Source: Rotaria sp. Silwood1
Lineage: Eukaryota > Rotifera > Eurotatoria > Philodinida > Philodinidae
Assembly: GCA_905250075.1 (NCBI GenBank)
Contig: CAJNOP010000001.1
Location: 3,878,514 to 3,942,513 of the forward strand
DNA: 64,000 bases
Direction of reading: 5' to 3'
Shown here piece by piece: positions 53,590 to 64,000 of this stretch (positions are counted from its first letter, which is position 1; every line of letters begins with the position of its first letter). Both the position numbers and the translations under genes were made by a program. Under the pieces are notes generated by a model. It did no database searches. It saw nothing but the letters and a program-made list of their open reading frames with translations, and was not told where the DNA came from.

Positions 53590-55223
53590 ATGGCTCTTCA
53601 ACCACAAGAGAGTAATTTGAAATAATACTTTAATGTCATATATTTTTATCATTGTCATCCATTTTAGAATGCGAAGATCTTCGTAATTTATACGATTATA
53701 CCAGTATTGAGACTTCTCAATATTTTGAAAATATTATTCAAAATCCCGGAATAAAAGTTGCTTTTAGTCTAAGTAAAGATTTACTTTTTGCATAAAATGT
53801 AGTTTTTTAAAAATGTATTTTTTTCTTCAGTAACAGATATTGTTAGTAATGGGACAACAGTACCATCCTCATCAAATAATAGTCTATCATCTAATATTGA
53901 AGGTATTTCAATTATATATATATATGTATCTTTAAATGACCTAATTTTGTTAAATGTAGATTATAATGACATTGACAAAAGTCTTTGGACTGCATCCGGT
54001 TTGTTTTAAATCATATTTCGTTATACTATTCATGAATGAAATTGTTTTCAGATATCGAATACAAAATTGAAGAATTAATAAAAAATCCAGAGTTTAATAT
54101 CTTAGACTTGGTTAGTACTTGACTGTATATTAATAGTAAATTCTCACTGGGAAATTTTGATTTTAGCCGTGCAATGAAACAAATGGTTGGTTACAAAAAG
54201 AAATAGATAAGATCGAGTTAGAAAATATCGATAAATCAATTCAAGATCGACAAATGAATGTTGCAACTCAGCCACCAACCAACATTCGTCGACGATATCG
54301 AAGTGATGGAAAACGTCAGATTGAAAAATCTCGCTCAAAGCCGATGACAATCAAAGTATGTTCGACATGTTTTTTTTCTCTTGCAATCGATTTTATTTCA
54401 CAATTTGCTTTTAGTTACCAAATTTAAAAAATTGTATATTAAATGCAAATCAATCATTTTGGATTGAGTTAATACTCATAACTACTCAAGAAAATCCTGC
54501 AAAAAAAGTGTTCATTCATATTGATAAAATAGAATATCATGCAAATGATTTACCAGAATGTGATCATGGATTTGTACGAATTCCACTAACTCCAGCAGAT
54601 ATTCAAAAAGGAATAAAACAGTAAAAAAAATCTTTTTTTTCTATACTATACAAATCTAATCTTGAAATTCAGACTAGCACGTATATCAATCATCAAAGAA
54701 AAATTAGATTCATACACGTTTAAATTAACACCCTTCGATCAGTTATCAATAGATAATTCAATTGAAATATGTATGCGAATGTTGTCCTTAATTTTTTTTT
54801 CATAGTAATTAAATATTTTTTTAATGTCACAGATGAAAATAAAAATGTAAAGGCACTTATTAAAAAAGCTAAACGTTTTCGTGACGCATACAATTTAACA
54901 TCAAGTCGTATTGTATGTCAATTACTCGTTAAACAAAATGAGACATGGCATAAAACAGATATTATATGTGAAACAAATATTATGAAAGAAAGTAATTGAT
55001 CGAAAAACGAAAGCCTAATTTTTAAATAAATATTGTTTCTCATTGTCTTTTTTTAGTAAAAAAACCGAAAAAACTAAATAAGCGTTCAAAATCTTCTAAT
55101 ATCAGAAATCATGATGAGAATGATGAAGACGATGATTATTTAGTTCATTGTCGAAGTTTGTCAAAAAAACAAAAACGATCTCCACGATTTAGGAAATGTT
55201 TACCGGCAAAATTTAATTTTTGA
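53590..55223 (+). CDS. RHD-N-only protein with basic tail (gene E)
   Basis: Predicted 371 residues. Exons: 53590-53611, 53668-53772, 53831-53902, 53960-53998, 54052-54110, 54167-54355, 54415-54620, 54673-54770, 54833-54991, 55057-55223. The first 135 residues come from short phase-1 exons rich in acidic/hydrophobic pairs (DYNDIDKSLW, YKIEELIKNPEF). RHD-N (about 136-315) has IRRRYRSDGKR, an NFAT/NF-kB type recognition loop with Ser for Cys and Asp for Glu, then MTIKLPNL, FWIELILITTQENP and SSRIVCQLLVKQN. No IPT or ankyrin part follows; the protein ends in a Lys/Arg-rich tail (KKPKKLNKRSKSS, KKQKRSPRFRK), a likely nuclear signal. Alternative 3' end: a donor at 55199 spliced to an exon after 55269 gives a few different residues. 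AATAAA lies near 55480. Confidence 0.78.
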
Positions 55224-56033
55224 TTTTTCATAAAAAAATTAATTGTCTTTAGATTATTTGTTTTTTAGGTAACACGAGTTAAAAAATCATAAACCAATGT
55301 CTACAAAATTACATTGCAGCAAAACATTATTTTGGCTTTATCTCATTTACTTTATTGTTTGATGTTATTATTTCTGAATTATTTTTTCTGGTTTGTTATG
55401 CCGTTTTTTAAAGTTATATTTTTTTTTGTTTGTATATATTTTCTTAATCAAAATATGCAGTCAAGATTCTGTTAAAGAAATAAAATAATAGTTTATTGTT
55501 ATCATAATTTCAATGAATATAATTGAATTTTTATTAATTTGGTTAGAAAAAGAGACTTCGCACAATCAATGAGTTTGTTTTGTTGCTTTTATGAATATTC
55601 GAAAAAATATGCCAGCAAGAAAACATGTCATACAAATACTCTTATTCATTGATGAAAGTGCAAGTTTGATTATTATTATTTATTTACGATTAGAATTGTT
55701 GACGGAGAGAAATTAAATAACTATAATTAATAATTAAGATTTCAAAAAACAAAATGAGACATCTATATTTTCTATCCTCTATGACAAAAAAAATATTACA
55801 AAAAGGTTTTTACTTCATATTTTTTTCTTCCTCTCTCGCCTGACGCAAGAGAACTATGAAAAGAAAAGGTAGTACAATTTTAGTATCCTATGTGAAAGTG
55901 GTATAGCAATCAGTCCATCATTTATAATTAAATTTTTTAGTGATTCTTTTATTAAATATTACTGAATTCTCGTCAGAAAACTTTTCATATTAACTATTTT
56001 AGATTCATATTGTTGAATAGCGAAACGATCAAT
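55224..56033. other. Intergenic E-F
   Basis: AT-rich spacer with the gene E polyadenylation region and, at 56001-56002, an acceptor-like CTATTTTAG 32 nt before the gene F start. No gene seen. Confidence 0.6.
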
Positions 56034-57741
56034 ATGGCTTTCAAGCCACATAATTGTAAGCTTAGCTATTCTATCAGTCTTCTAAAAGAACTTCATTTAT
56101 TTTATATTTTAATTTTGGAAGATGAAACAACAAATGATTCAATCGATTTCGATCAAATTTTATTTCCTTCAAATGATTTCCATAATGCATACGAAAGTTT
56201 AATTCTCAGTGAAGGTACATATCATTACTGAATACTATTGACAACGATGCAAGTTATATTATTATAGGTGTTGGAACATTAAATACACCTACACTTGAAA
56301 TAAATAATTCATTGATCCAATGGATACAAGAACAGCACTCAACTAGCTACAATAGTGAATTTTGTGTGCAAATTGAATATAATTAGGTATAATTTTTGTT
56401 TTTTTAGACATGCCTGTTACAGCTTTTCAAGAATTTCTTTCAATATCTACTGATCAAGGTATATTTTCAAAGAATGTTTAAGGTTCTCCATGCCGTAGGA
56501 AATACAAAAAATAAGAACAAAAGTTTTGTGTTGATCGAACTTCTGGGAAAATTTCTTTTGAATTCAATTTTCTATTGTTAGAAAAGTAGAAGCTTAATGT
56601 AGAACACTATTTTATGTGACTTTATTTGTTAAATTTTAGAACTAACAGTTCCAAGTGAAAATATAAACGAAGAATTTCAATGTGTGCTATTAGGTTTTTT
56701 ACAATTTTACTATTTGTATTTTAATTCAAAAGAATAAAACTTGTTTTTTTAGATATTCAAATTAACGATAATGGCATAAAAAATAATGTACATCAATCGA
56801 TGGATGTGCATGAGGAAGAAGGAGAGACAGAAGAAGTCATGGTAAATGACATTCATTAATAGCTAATTCTTTTTCTTTTAATTAAAAAAACCATAACTTC
56901 ATATTTTTATTTCAGTTACAAAATGGAATAATCAATCAAGAAACTGATAGTATGGATGTCCAAGCAATTGTAAATGCGATATATTACTATGATAATCCAA
57001 TCATGCGAATGCATACACAGCCGGTTGCAAGACATCATATTCGTTATCGTACGGATGGAATTCGTTATTTAGAACAATCTCGTCGCAATCCAATGTCTAT
57101 TGAAGTTGTACCTTGTCGTACTTAGGAACATTTTATAAATTTGTTTTTCTTTTATAGTTACCTATATTAAATGGATGTTTAACAAAAGTAGAACAATCAT
57201 TTTGGCTTGAACTTACATTAGTTACTACACAACAAAATCCACAACATAAAAGATTTCTTCATCAACATGAAATGATTAATAATGAAGAAAATGTAGAACA
57301 AAATGGCTTAGGATCATTCCGTGTTCTATTAACAGAAGAAGAGATTCGTCGACGAAGAAAAATGTAAGAGACAAACACATGTTTTCTTCAACTTATTATA
57401 TATATTTTGATGATTTTAGATTTCGACATTTGTCCATAATGAAAACACGACTTAATAATTATACATTTCAATTAATTCCATTCGATCCGTTCATGGAAGA
57501 TAATCATGTCGAAGCTTGTATGTTCATTAGCTTTTTGTATGGTTTTATTTTAACTAAAAATATTTATTTAGATACATTGCCAAATGAAGAACGTATGACA
57601 AAAGTACAAAAAGCAAAATGTTTCGATCAAACATATCATACAAACCAGTACCAAATTGTTTGTCAATTAATTATAAAACAAAATGATCAATGGTACAGAA
57701 CGCCTATTCATTGTGAAACATATGTGATTACAGATGCTTGA
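56034..57741 (+). CDS. RHD-N-only protein without basic tail (gene F)
   Basis: Predicted 352 residues. Exons: 56034-56055, 56122-56214, 56268-56354, 56408-56458, 56640-56693, 56753-56841, 56916-57104, 57158-57363, 57420-57517, 57572-57741. Exons 7-9 are exactly 189, 206 and 98 nt, as in gene E. The N-terminus is built of short acidic exons (SIDFDQILFPSNDF, DVHEEEGETEEV). RHD-N (about 165-352) has HHIRYRTDGIRYLEQSRRNP, SIELPILNGC, FWLELTLVTTQQNP and NQYQIVCQLIIKQNDQW. It stops at the end of the RHD-N, without the basic tail of E and G and without IPT or ankyrin. The acceptor at 56120-56121 (GGAAG) and the donor at 57105 (GTTGTA) are weak and worth testing. Confidence 0.75.
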
Positions 57742-58748
57742 ACTTTATTTATAACTTTGAATAATAAACAAGATGCTACGATCGAAAGGATCAGCAAAGA
57801 ATATGTTAATATATAACGATTCTTGTTGAAGCCCTCATCCGCTGTTAACTATTTTTTTTTAATATTATAATCAAGAAGTTGATAATATAATCATTTTTTA
57901 TGTTTTTTTTTCTTTTGATTGTAATCTATGTATTTCCGCAAATAAACAAGCTAAAAATAAATTTATTATAGTCTCTGAATAATATAATATGTCTTTTGAA
58001 GATTACAAAACAAAAAAGATTTCTGTTGACAAAGTACAAATATACTTATTTAAAGCATTATGAAATCTTGCTACTCAATAATACATTCATGTCATTGCAT
58101 CATTTTGTTTACTAGCTAGGTAAAGTTGCGATGATAAAATTCTTCAAGTCGATAGTTATGCGAAATGCTTTACTTACATTTTATATTTATATGTAAATAA
58201 ATAAGATCTTCAGAATTCTTTTGTTATTTCTCAAATTCTTTTGAAGTATTCACTACTATTTTATATAGGTCCATTTGTACCTTATCCCCTGCTCATTGTT
58301 GGAAAAAATTTATACGACAAAATTTCCGACCAGGCTCATTTATTTTAATAATAAGATTTCTTTGTGTTTCATTCCTTTGATATCTTTATTGGAACAAAAG
58401 ACGAATTGAAATGATTATGAATGAATTTTTTACTAACAAACTTCAAGTCAAACTGACTGAAATGTAACTGTTTTTTTTTGCTTTCTTCAAACAATTGTTG
58501 TATTTTGTATTCTGTCGTCATCTGTCTAAAGCAATGTTCTTTTTTTTTCTTTCTTCATTTACCAATAGTTTTCGTTACTCTGACTCATTGACGAAGAAAA
58601 AAAAAGAGTATCGTCTCGTATTTTTACTTGGCCAGAGTGGGAAAAAAATGTTGTCGTCTGATGGAACTCACTCGTATTATTTATTTTTTTATTTCGAAAG
58701 TAAGAAGTATAAGGTCTTTTTCTATCGTATTATACACAAAACAATTTC
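57742..58748. other. Intergenic F-G
   Basis: T-rich spacer. Frames at 58495-58764 and 58628-58748 are T-run artefacts. The gene G start lies inside the second one but in another reading context. Confidence 0.6.
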
Positions 58749-61700
58749 ATGTCGAATCAAGTAAAAGAATGTATGTACATAGTTTTTCAAAATTATTTAT
58801 TAATAGTTTGAATTCTTTATTTTTTACAACTCTTACAGTAAATTGGTTGGACGACACTGATATTGATTCATGTTTAAAAGACATAATCGATGGCAAAGAT
58901 TCATTAAATGTTACTTCAGGTTTCAAGTTCGGCAATGGTAAAATTCATTCAGTAAATTCTTTCAAACTAACAATTCAACATCTTGAATTAGATGTGCTCA
59001 ATAACGATAGTGTGAATCTATCACCAATGTTCCATGACTACTCGAACACAAATATTGATGATGATTTCTTAGATGATCTTCAAAGCATGTTTTGATTATT
59101 ACAATGATTTTATTGTATTTCGTTTTTATCTGTGAAATATTTTCAGGTTCCATTGTTCCAACAGAATTGGTTGATCCTCTACTAGGTAAATCATGATCAG
59201 TATTCTTAAGATTATTTAGAATTTTTTTATTTCTACCATAGATAGTCAATTGAACATTGATGCTATCCTAAAGAATGAAGAATTTACAGGAGACGAATTT
59301 GACCAAATTCTAGTCGGTAGTTTACCTGAGGAAACAGTATGTTGTATTTCATTTTCTAAATAAAACAAAAAAGATTATTTATAAATTCTGTTTGTTTTAT
59401 ATAAGATTGTATCACAAGATAATAATCAAGAGAATGTGAACGAAAATCAGAAAAAAATGAGTTTCGAGATAAATACAAATCAATTTGCCTGTATCGATGA
59501 TGTAATGACTGTCAAAGAACAACCAAAACCTGATCAACGTGCTCGTTATGAAAGTGATGGTCCACGTTTTTTGCCTGATTCAAAAAAACATCCAATGTCT
59601 ATTGAAGTTTGTTTTCTGAAATATTATTTATCTATAAATATCTTATGCGTTAAATTTATTATTTACATTATATAGTTGCCGGATTTATCATTAATATCAT
59701 TGCCTGAAAATGCATCATTTGGAATTGTTCTAACAATGGTAACATCAACAAAAAATCCAAGAAATAAAACATTTGTACATGTCAATGGTATTAAGTATCG
59801 TACTGAAGATGCAATCGAAATAGGTTGTGGAAGTATTTTTCTTCCATTAACTAAATCAGATATACTAAAATGCGAAAAAAAGTAAGTAAACATTAACTAG
59901 AATATTATTTTTGTCCATACAATATCTATCTTTCAGATTTCCACGTTTATCTATAATCTGTAAAAAATTTGAAGATTATACATTTGATTTAACATCATTT
60001 AATCTATTAACTGTTGATAGAATAACAGAAAAATGTTTGTATTTTTGTTTGTTTTTTAATTTTTAATTAATTCTTGTTTGTTCATTATAGATACACTTAC
60101 AAATGAAGATGATATTGGCAAAGTAGCAAAAGGAAAACAACTCACCATTGATTATGATCTACTTTGCTATAAAATTATCTTTCAGTTAGCATTGAAACAA
60201 GAAAATATTTTTATGATTTCAAATATTAAATGTGAAACAGAGATAATTAATGAACGTGAGTACATTATATCGATGAATATCGTTATCAATCTAACTGATG
60301 ACATCTAATTTTTAGAAAAAGCAGCAAAAAAAGGTGTTAAACGAAAAGCTTCATCAAACAAAAAAATGCCCAAAAAAAGAAAGGGCAACATTTGTATGGC
60401 TATGATAAATCCACCTAAGAAATTCAACTCATCAAAATCAACAAGCAATCAACATGCGGTAAATTTTTTCATTGGAAACTAATCTATAATGTGTTCAAAG
60501 TCAGAAAAAAAAACAAACGATTTAGAACGTAGGTTCACGAGAAATTAAATGTATGCTCTTTTACGCTTACACGCCTTTTAACCTGTGACACGACAGTTGA
60601 GCTTCAATATTCGAGTTTCTGAGTGTGACTATGTAACTGTGAGTGAGGTTGTAGTTCTTAGTTTTTTCTTCATTGATACCAACACACCGGCATCCATACC
60701 CCTCCCCACGTTTTTTGACGATTGTTTGCTCGTCGAAATCGAAAACTATCAACAAGAAGTTGGTTTTTACTTGTGATAATTGTGTTATTGACATAAATAG
60801 GAAGAGTGATATGAAGAAGGCTTGAACATGTTTTCTTTGTTTTGAGATATGTACTATGCGTCCAGTAAATAGCTACTAATTAAATACTAAGAATTCTTTT
60901 TATTCCTTTAAAAAAGATTTGCTGGCGCACTGATCGAAGAGAGTGATTTATTAGTTGTGTATATCTTTGTATAGTATATTGTCGAATCTAATTGAATAAT
61001 ATACATATAGCTTATTATTTATTTTGATCCGAACTACATTTGAGAGGCTTAAATATCAAAAGTTGTACTGTCGAGATCTCAAATAATGAGAAGCTCATAT
61101 GTCGAGGTTCAGTAGTTGATGTATTCTTTTCAAGTTGTAAGAACATTTTGATCGTTTTAGTCCGTTTAGTGATTTTCAGTGTGAGTGAAGGAAGCATGAT
61201 CATTTACGTACACACATATCAACAGATACTATAAAGAAACTACAGGGACTGAAAGGACTAAAGAGAGTGAAGGGCCTCAATGAACTAAAAGGAACTATGG
61301 GTACTACAAGAATTACAGAATGTAAAATATGAAAGTCATAATAGCTTGACAAGTATAGAAGTAAAATAGGATCTATTTAATTTCTCGTGGACTTCTCAAT
61401 TAGAAATCTCAGATTTGATTATGCTAATCGCATACATCACAGCATCTGAACACGCGACATGAGGGACATCCTTTTTTGAATGATTCTTTCATTGGGACCC
61501 TGGCAGGCGCTACAATCCGAGTAATTAGGAAAATTAGAAAAAAAATTGTGTTTCAGGGATAATATTGTAGAGTAATTGCGGAGTTATATGATAACATTTT
61601 ATCGCATATCAGATTATCTATTGCTAGAGAAGATATCTTCACCTATGATACAAAACCTTTAAAATGAATGAGATATTCGGTTCTAATAATAAACGCTATC

Positions 61701-61986
61701 CCTGTTAGTTTCTTTATAAATCCATAAGGTTTAATTGATCAAAGATAATATGACCTAATCTAAATTACGCCTTAGTTGAACATATATATATATGAATTCT
61801 ATCTAGTATCATAAAAGTAATTTGTTATTTACAAAAAAGAACTAAAATTAAAGAATGATATACGTGAAAAATGATTATGATACAAAATTTTCTAATGTTG
61901 TTTTTTTTTGTATTTTTTTCTAGTTCACTCGAAAATCTAATTGTAAAATAAATCAAGTCAAAGGTTCATCTGTAGATAGTTCATAA
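58749..61986 (+). CDS. RHD-N-only protein with basic tail, NFAT-like loop (gene G)
   Basis: Predicted 370 residues. Exons: 58749-58770, 58839-58919, 59147-59185, 59242-59336, 59406-59606, 59676-59881, 59937-60034, 60091-60255, 60316-60458, 61924-61986. The first exon (22 nt, MSNQVKE) resembles that of gene A (MSNQSDY). Acidic mini-exons follow (WLDDTDIDSCLKDI, DSQLNIDAILKNEEF). RHD-N (about 125-302) has RARYESDGPR, very close to the NFAT5 form RARYxTEGSR, then IELPDLSL, IVLTMVTSTKNPRN, FVHVNGIKY and YKIIFQLALKQ. The tail is Lys-rich (KKGVKRKASSNKKMPKKRKG). The last exon follows a 1.47 kb intron; without it the frame would stop shortly after 60458. A further acidic exon between 58920 and 59146 is possible. 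Confidence 0.75.
60459..61923. other. Long last intron of gene G
   Basis: No family is recognised in this 1465 nt intron. It holds overlapping short frames on both strands at 60567-60794, and a purine-rich stretch at 61233-61320 built of variants of GGACTAAAGAGAGTGAAGG. Every other gene G intron is below 230 nt, so an insertion is likely. Confidence 0.5.
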
Positions 61987-62900
61987 CTATTCTTGCAGAA
62001 CGGCCTCATCCGCGACACAACGTCTTTCGTCGTGTTTTAATTATTTTGTTCTAAGAACACAGTAATCAAGATTATTAATATTTATTTTGCTTTTTCGTTA
62101 TTTTCATGCAATGACTCAATTATTACCCAGTGCTTTTTTTTCCGTTTACTACATTTAATTCATTTAGCGTGATATTAGTTTCGGCCAATAAAATAAAAAC
62201 ATATTATTTATACTAGCGAAAGTATTTATTTTAGCAATGTTCTTTTTTTTCGTATACTGAATCATTTTCATGTCTATGTTTTATGTCACTACGTTTTTTG
62301 ACATGGGTGTTAGTACAGCATTTTTTTTCTTGATTCGTCATATACATATATACACTTCATTCTTTGGCATCCTATTTGCACTTGGGTATTTTTTTTTGTT
62401 CTTATCGATATATGTTGTTATGACAAATGCGTCATAAAAAGAGAATCTAACAAAAATAGCCTTGTGTAAATGAGAGAATAAAAGCAAAAAAAAAAAGAAA
62501 GAATAAGAGCATACAACTAAAGTTGGAAAAAACCGAGAATCGGGAAAAATGATTCATGACGGTAAGAAGAAGAACAAAAAAAAACATAGTAAATGGGTAA
62601 GTAAATATATTTCATTCGTCTTCTCTTTTTACAATTATCATGAAAAAGTGTTTTACATCAATAAGTAATCCGAACGTTTTTTTGTCGACTCCACTAAATA
62701 ATAGCACGTGGTAATTTCTATATAGCTGCTTTTCCTTTTATGCAACAAGGTCACATATATATATTCTTATATTTTCTGTCAATAATAAAAACATACTTCA
62801 TATGTTTATAGATTTGTTTTTACTTACAATCACTAATAGTGGTTCATGAAATGTTATTATCTAAATTATTATTTTGTTAAACATCATAGACATAAACCGT
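61987..62900. other. Intergenic G-H
   Basis: AT-rich spacer with the gene G polyadenylation region (AATAAAATAAAA near 62187). An acceptor-like CATCATAG ends at 62889, 11 nt before the candidate gene H start. Confidence 0.6.
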
Positions 62901-63478
62901 ATGGACCAACCAAGTAAACATGAATGATTAATCAAATAATATTTTATAATCATTTTTTTTCCAGCTAACACATCTAACCTTGATCCGTTGGATAATCTTG
63001 ATTTTATTCTCACACCCAGTATGTATCAAAAAATGTATATACGTATGACTAGTTTTCAAACTTACCTATATTTCTTTGAAGATGTTATTCAATCATCAGT
63101 ATCAACTGAAGAAATTGGTAATATAGATATAATGTTATCATTATATTGTCTGATAAAGTATTTAAATATTTTTTTAATGATTTAGGTACTCGCATTCGCT
63201 ATGATTATAATACATGGGAATCATTTTATGAGATCGATGTTGCAGGTTAATAAATATGATACAAAGACATTTTTTTTTATTTTATTTTTATTAAGACTTA
63301 AATATGACACTATATCCAGATGAATTGTTCAAAAATTTGCTAGATGATATTAGAACACTGGAACCATCTTCTGGTTAGTTTTATAAATTTAATTAAAATA
63401 AAATAAAGTATTCTTTGCAAAATAGTTCCTAGTTCTACTATGGATGAAATAAGTGAATTATTAAACGATGATGCAGAT
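62901..63478 (+). CDS. 5' exons of a further RHD-array gene (gene H, partial)
   Basis: Exon chain 62901-62913, 62965-63018, 63082-63117, 63186-63245, 63320-63373, 63426-63478 keeps one frame with phase-1 junctions: MDQP, TNTSNLDPLDNLDFILTP, VIQSSVSTEEI, RIRYDYNTWESFYEIDVA, DELFKNLLDDIRTLEPSS, VPSSTMDEISELLNDDAD. Its style (54 nt exons, acidic/hydrophobic pairs) is that of the N-termini of A, B and E-G. Reading on past 63478 meets a TAG after five codons, so a weak GTTTTT donor is assumed there. No RHD exon is visible by 64000. The gene may continue outside the window or be broken. Confidence 0.42.
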
Positions 63479-64000
63479 GTTTTTTCTCCAATAGAATCAA
63501 ATGACATGGCTGATCGTATGTTTTATTTTATATTGTTTAACGAAATTTTCTGCATTAATTTAACTCTTTGGTAACAGTATCCGTATATATGTATATATAT
63601 ATGTAATGGCTAAGCTTTTATGTAGATGATAACTTTGACGATCTTCTTATTTTCTCCTATCATACGGTATTCTCTATTTCCCATGTACTTTTAGTATGAT
63701 AATATCTTTCTACATGTATATCAAGTAGAAAAGAAGAAATTTTGGATGTAGAGGTCTATGAGAACTTATAAGTTCTCTCTACGTAAAACTATTCGAAGTC
63801 CTGTTAAACTAAACAAAAATTCGTAAAGTTGTGTAGAATCCTAAAACCAATATCATGCTAGGTAATTCCGATTGCTGCTGAAGCTCTAATCTTACAAAAG
63901 ACCAAACGTTCAACTTTATGAGATTTATATTATAATATGAAACCACAAGGCTATTCATGAAGTTATGCAAGAAAATCCACAAGACTTTCGGAAACTTTAT
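63479..64000. other. Right edge, unresolved
   Basis: A possible further acidic exon (DNFDDLLIFSYHT) follows the acceptor TTATGTAG near 63626. Otherwise AT-rich sequence with no clear exon to the window end. Confidence 0.35.

Noticed and set aside
58920..59095. Extra coding exon of gene G (acidic frame to TTTTGA)
   Set aside because: It reads well (DDDFLDDLQ) but lacks a GT donor in the needed phase, while skipping it gives a full 370-residue frame; mentioned only as a possibility.
1..64000. tRNA, rRNA or CRISPR-like arrays
   Set aside because: No cloverleaf with B-box, rRNA core or regularly spaced repeats was seen on either strand by eye; tRNAscan and Infernal would settle it.

Overview
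This window looks like part of a bdelloid-rotifer-type animal genome (Adineta/Rotaria-like). The support is high AT content, many 50-65 nt GT-AG introns, Arg codons mostly CGT/CGA, and acceptor-like AG sites 2-35 nt before most start codons, as expected where mRNAs receive a trans-spliced leader. The taxon is an inference; the gene families below are read directly from translated exons. All recognised host genes are on the + strand.

Layout. (1) 172-6710: the 3' two thirds of a FHOD-class formin (FH1, FH2, DAD), in about 16 exons. (2) 7186-8031: an intronless PEX19 gene with a C-terminal CaaX box. (3) 13608 to the right edge: a tandem array of Rel-homology-domain (RHD) genes. A (13608-17314), B (17561-21475) and C (28577-32691) have the full NF-kB p105-like layout: acidic N-terminus, RHD-N, IPT/dimerisation domain, a CxxC plus basic motif, then ankyrin repeats. 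D (41985-44463) has RHD and IPT but almost no ankyrin domain. E (53590-55223), F (56034-57741) and G (58749-61986) keep only the DNA-binding half of the RHD, with an NFAT-like recognition loop; H (62901 onward) shows only the 5' exons of a related gene. An RHD pseudogene lies at about 36800-37580 and orphan N-terminal exons at about 45885-46150.

Shared exon lengths and phases (22 nt first exon; 200-206 nt then 74-98 nt RHD exons; 37 nt linker exon) show that all these genes descend from one ancestor by local duplication. A and C also show near-identical patches, including an identical intron, which points to recent gene conversion. The spaces between genes hold decayed mobile DNA: a non-LTR reverse transcriptase relic split by a mariner-like foldback, a hAT transposase relic, a hAT-type MITE with a clean 8 bp duplication, two TA-flanked elements with shared termini, two related 3 bp-TSD foldbacks (one inside an intron of gene A), and a DDE transposase fragment.

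Function, inferred: the full-length members would be self-inhibited transcription factors released by loss of the ankyrin part. D would be largely free of that control, and E-G would bind DNA without an IPT dimerisation domain, possibly as competitors or as partners of the full-length members. Exon models are manual, without transcript support, so splice choices are the main uncertainty.
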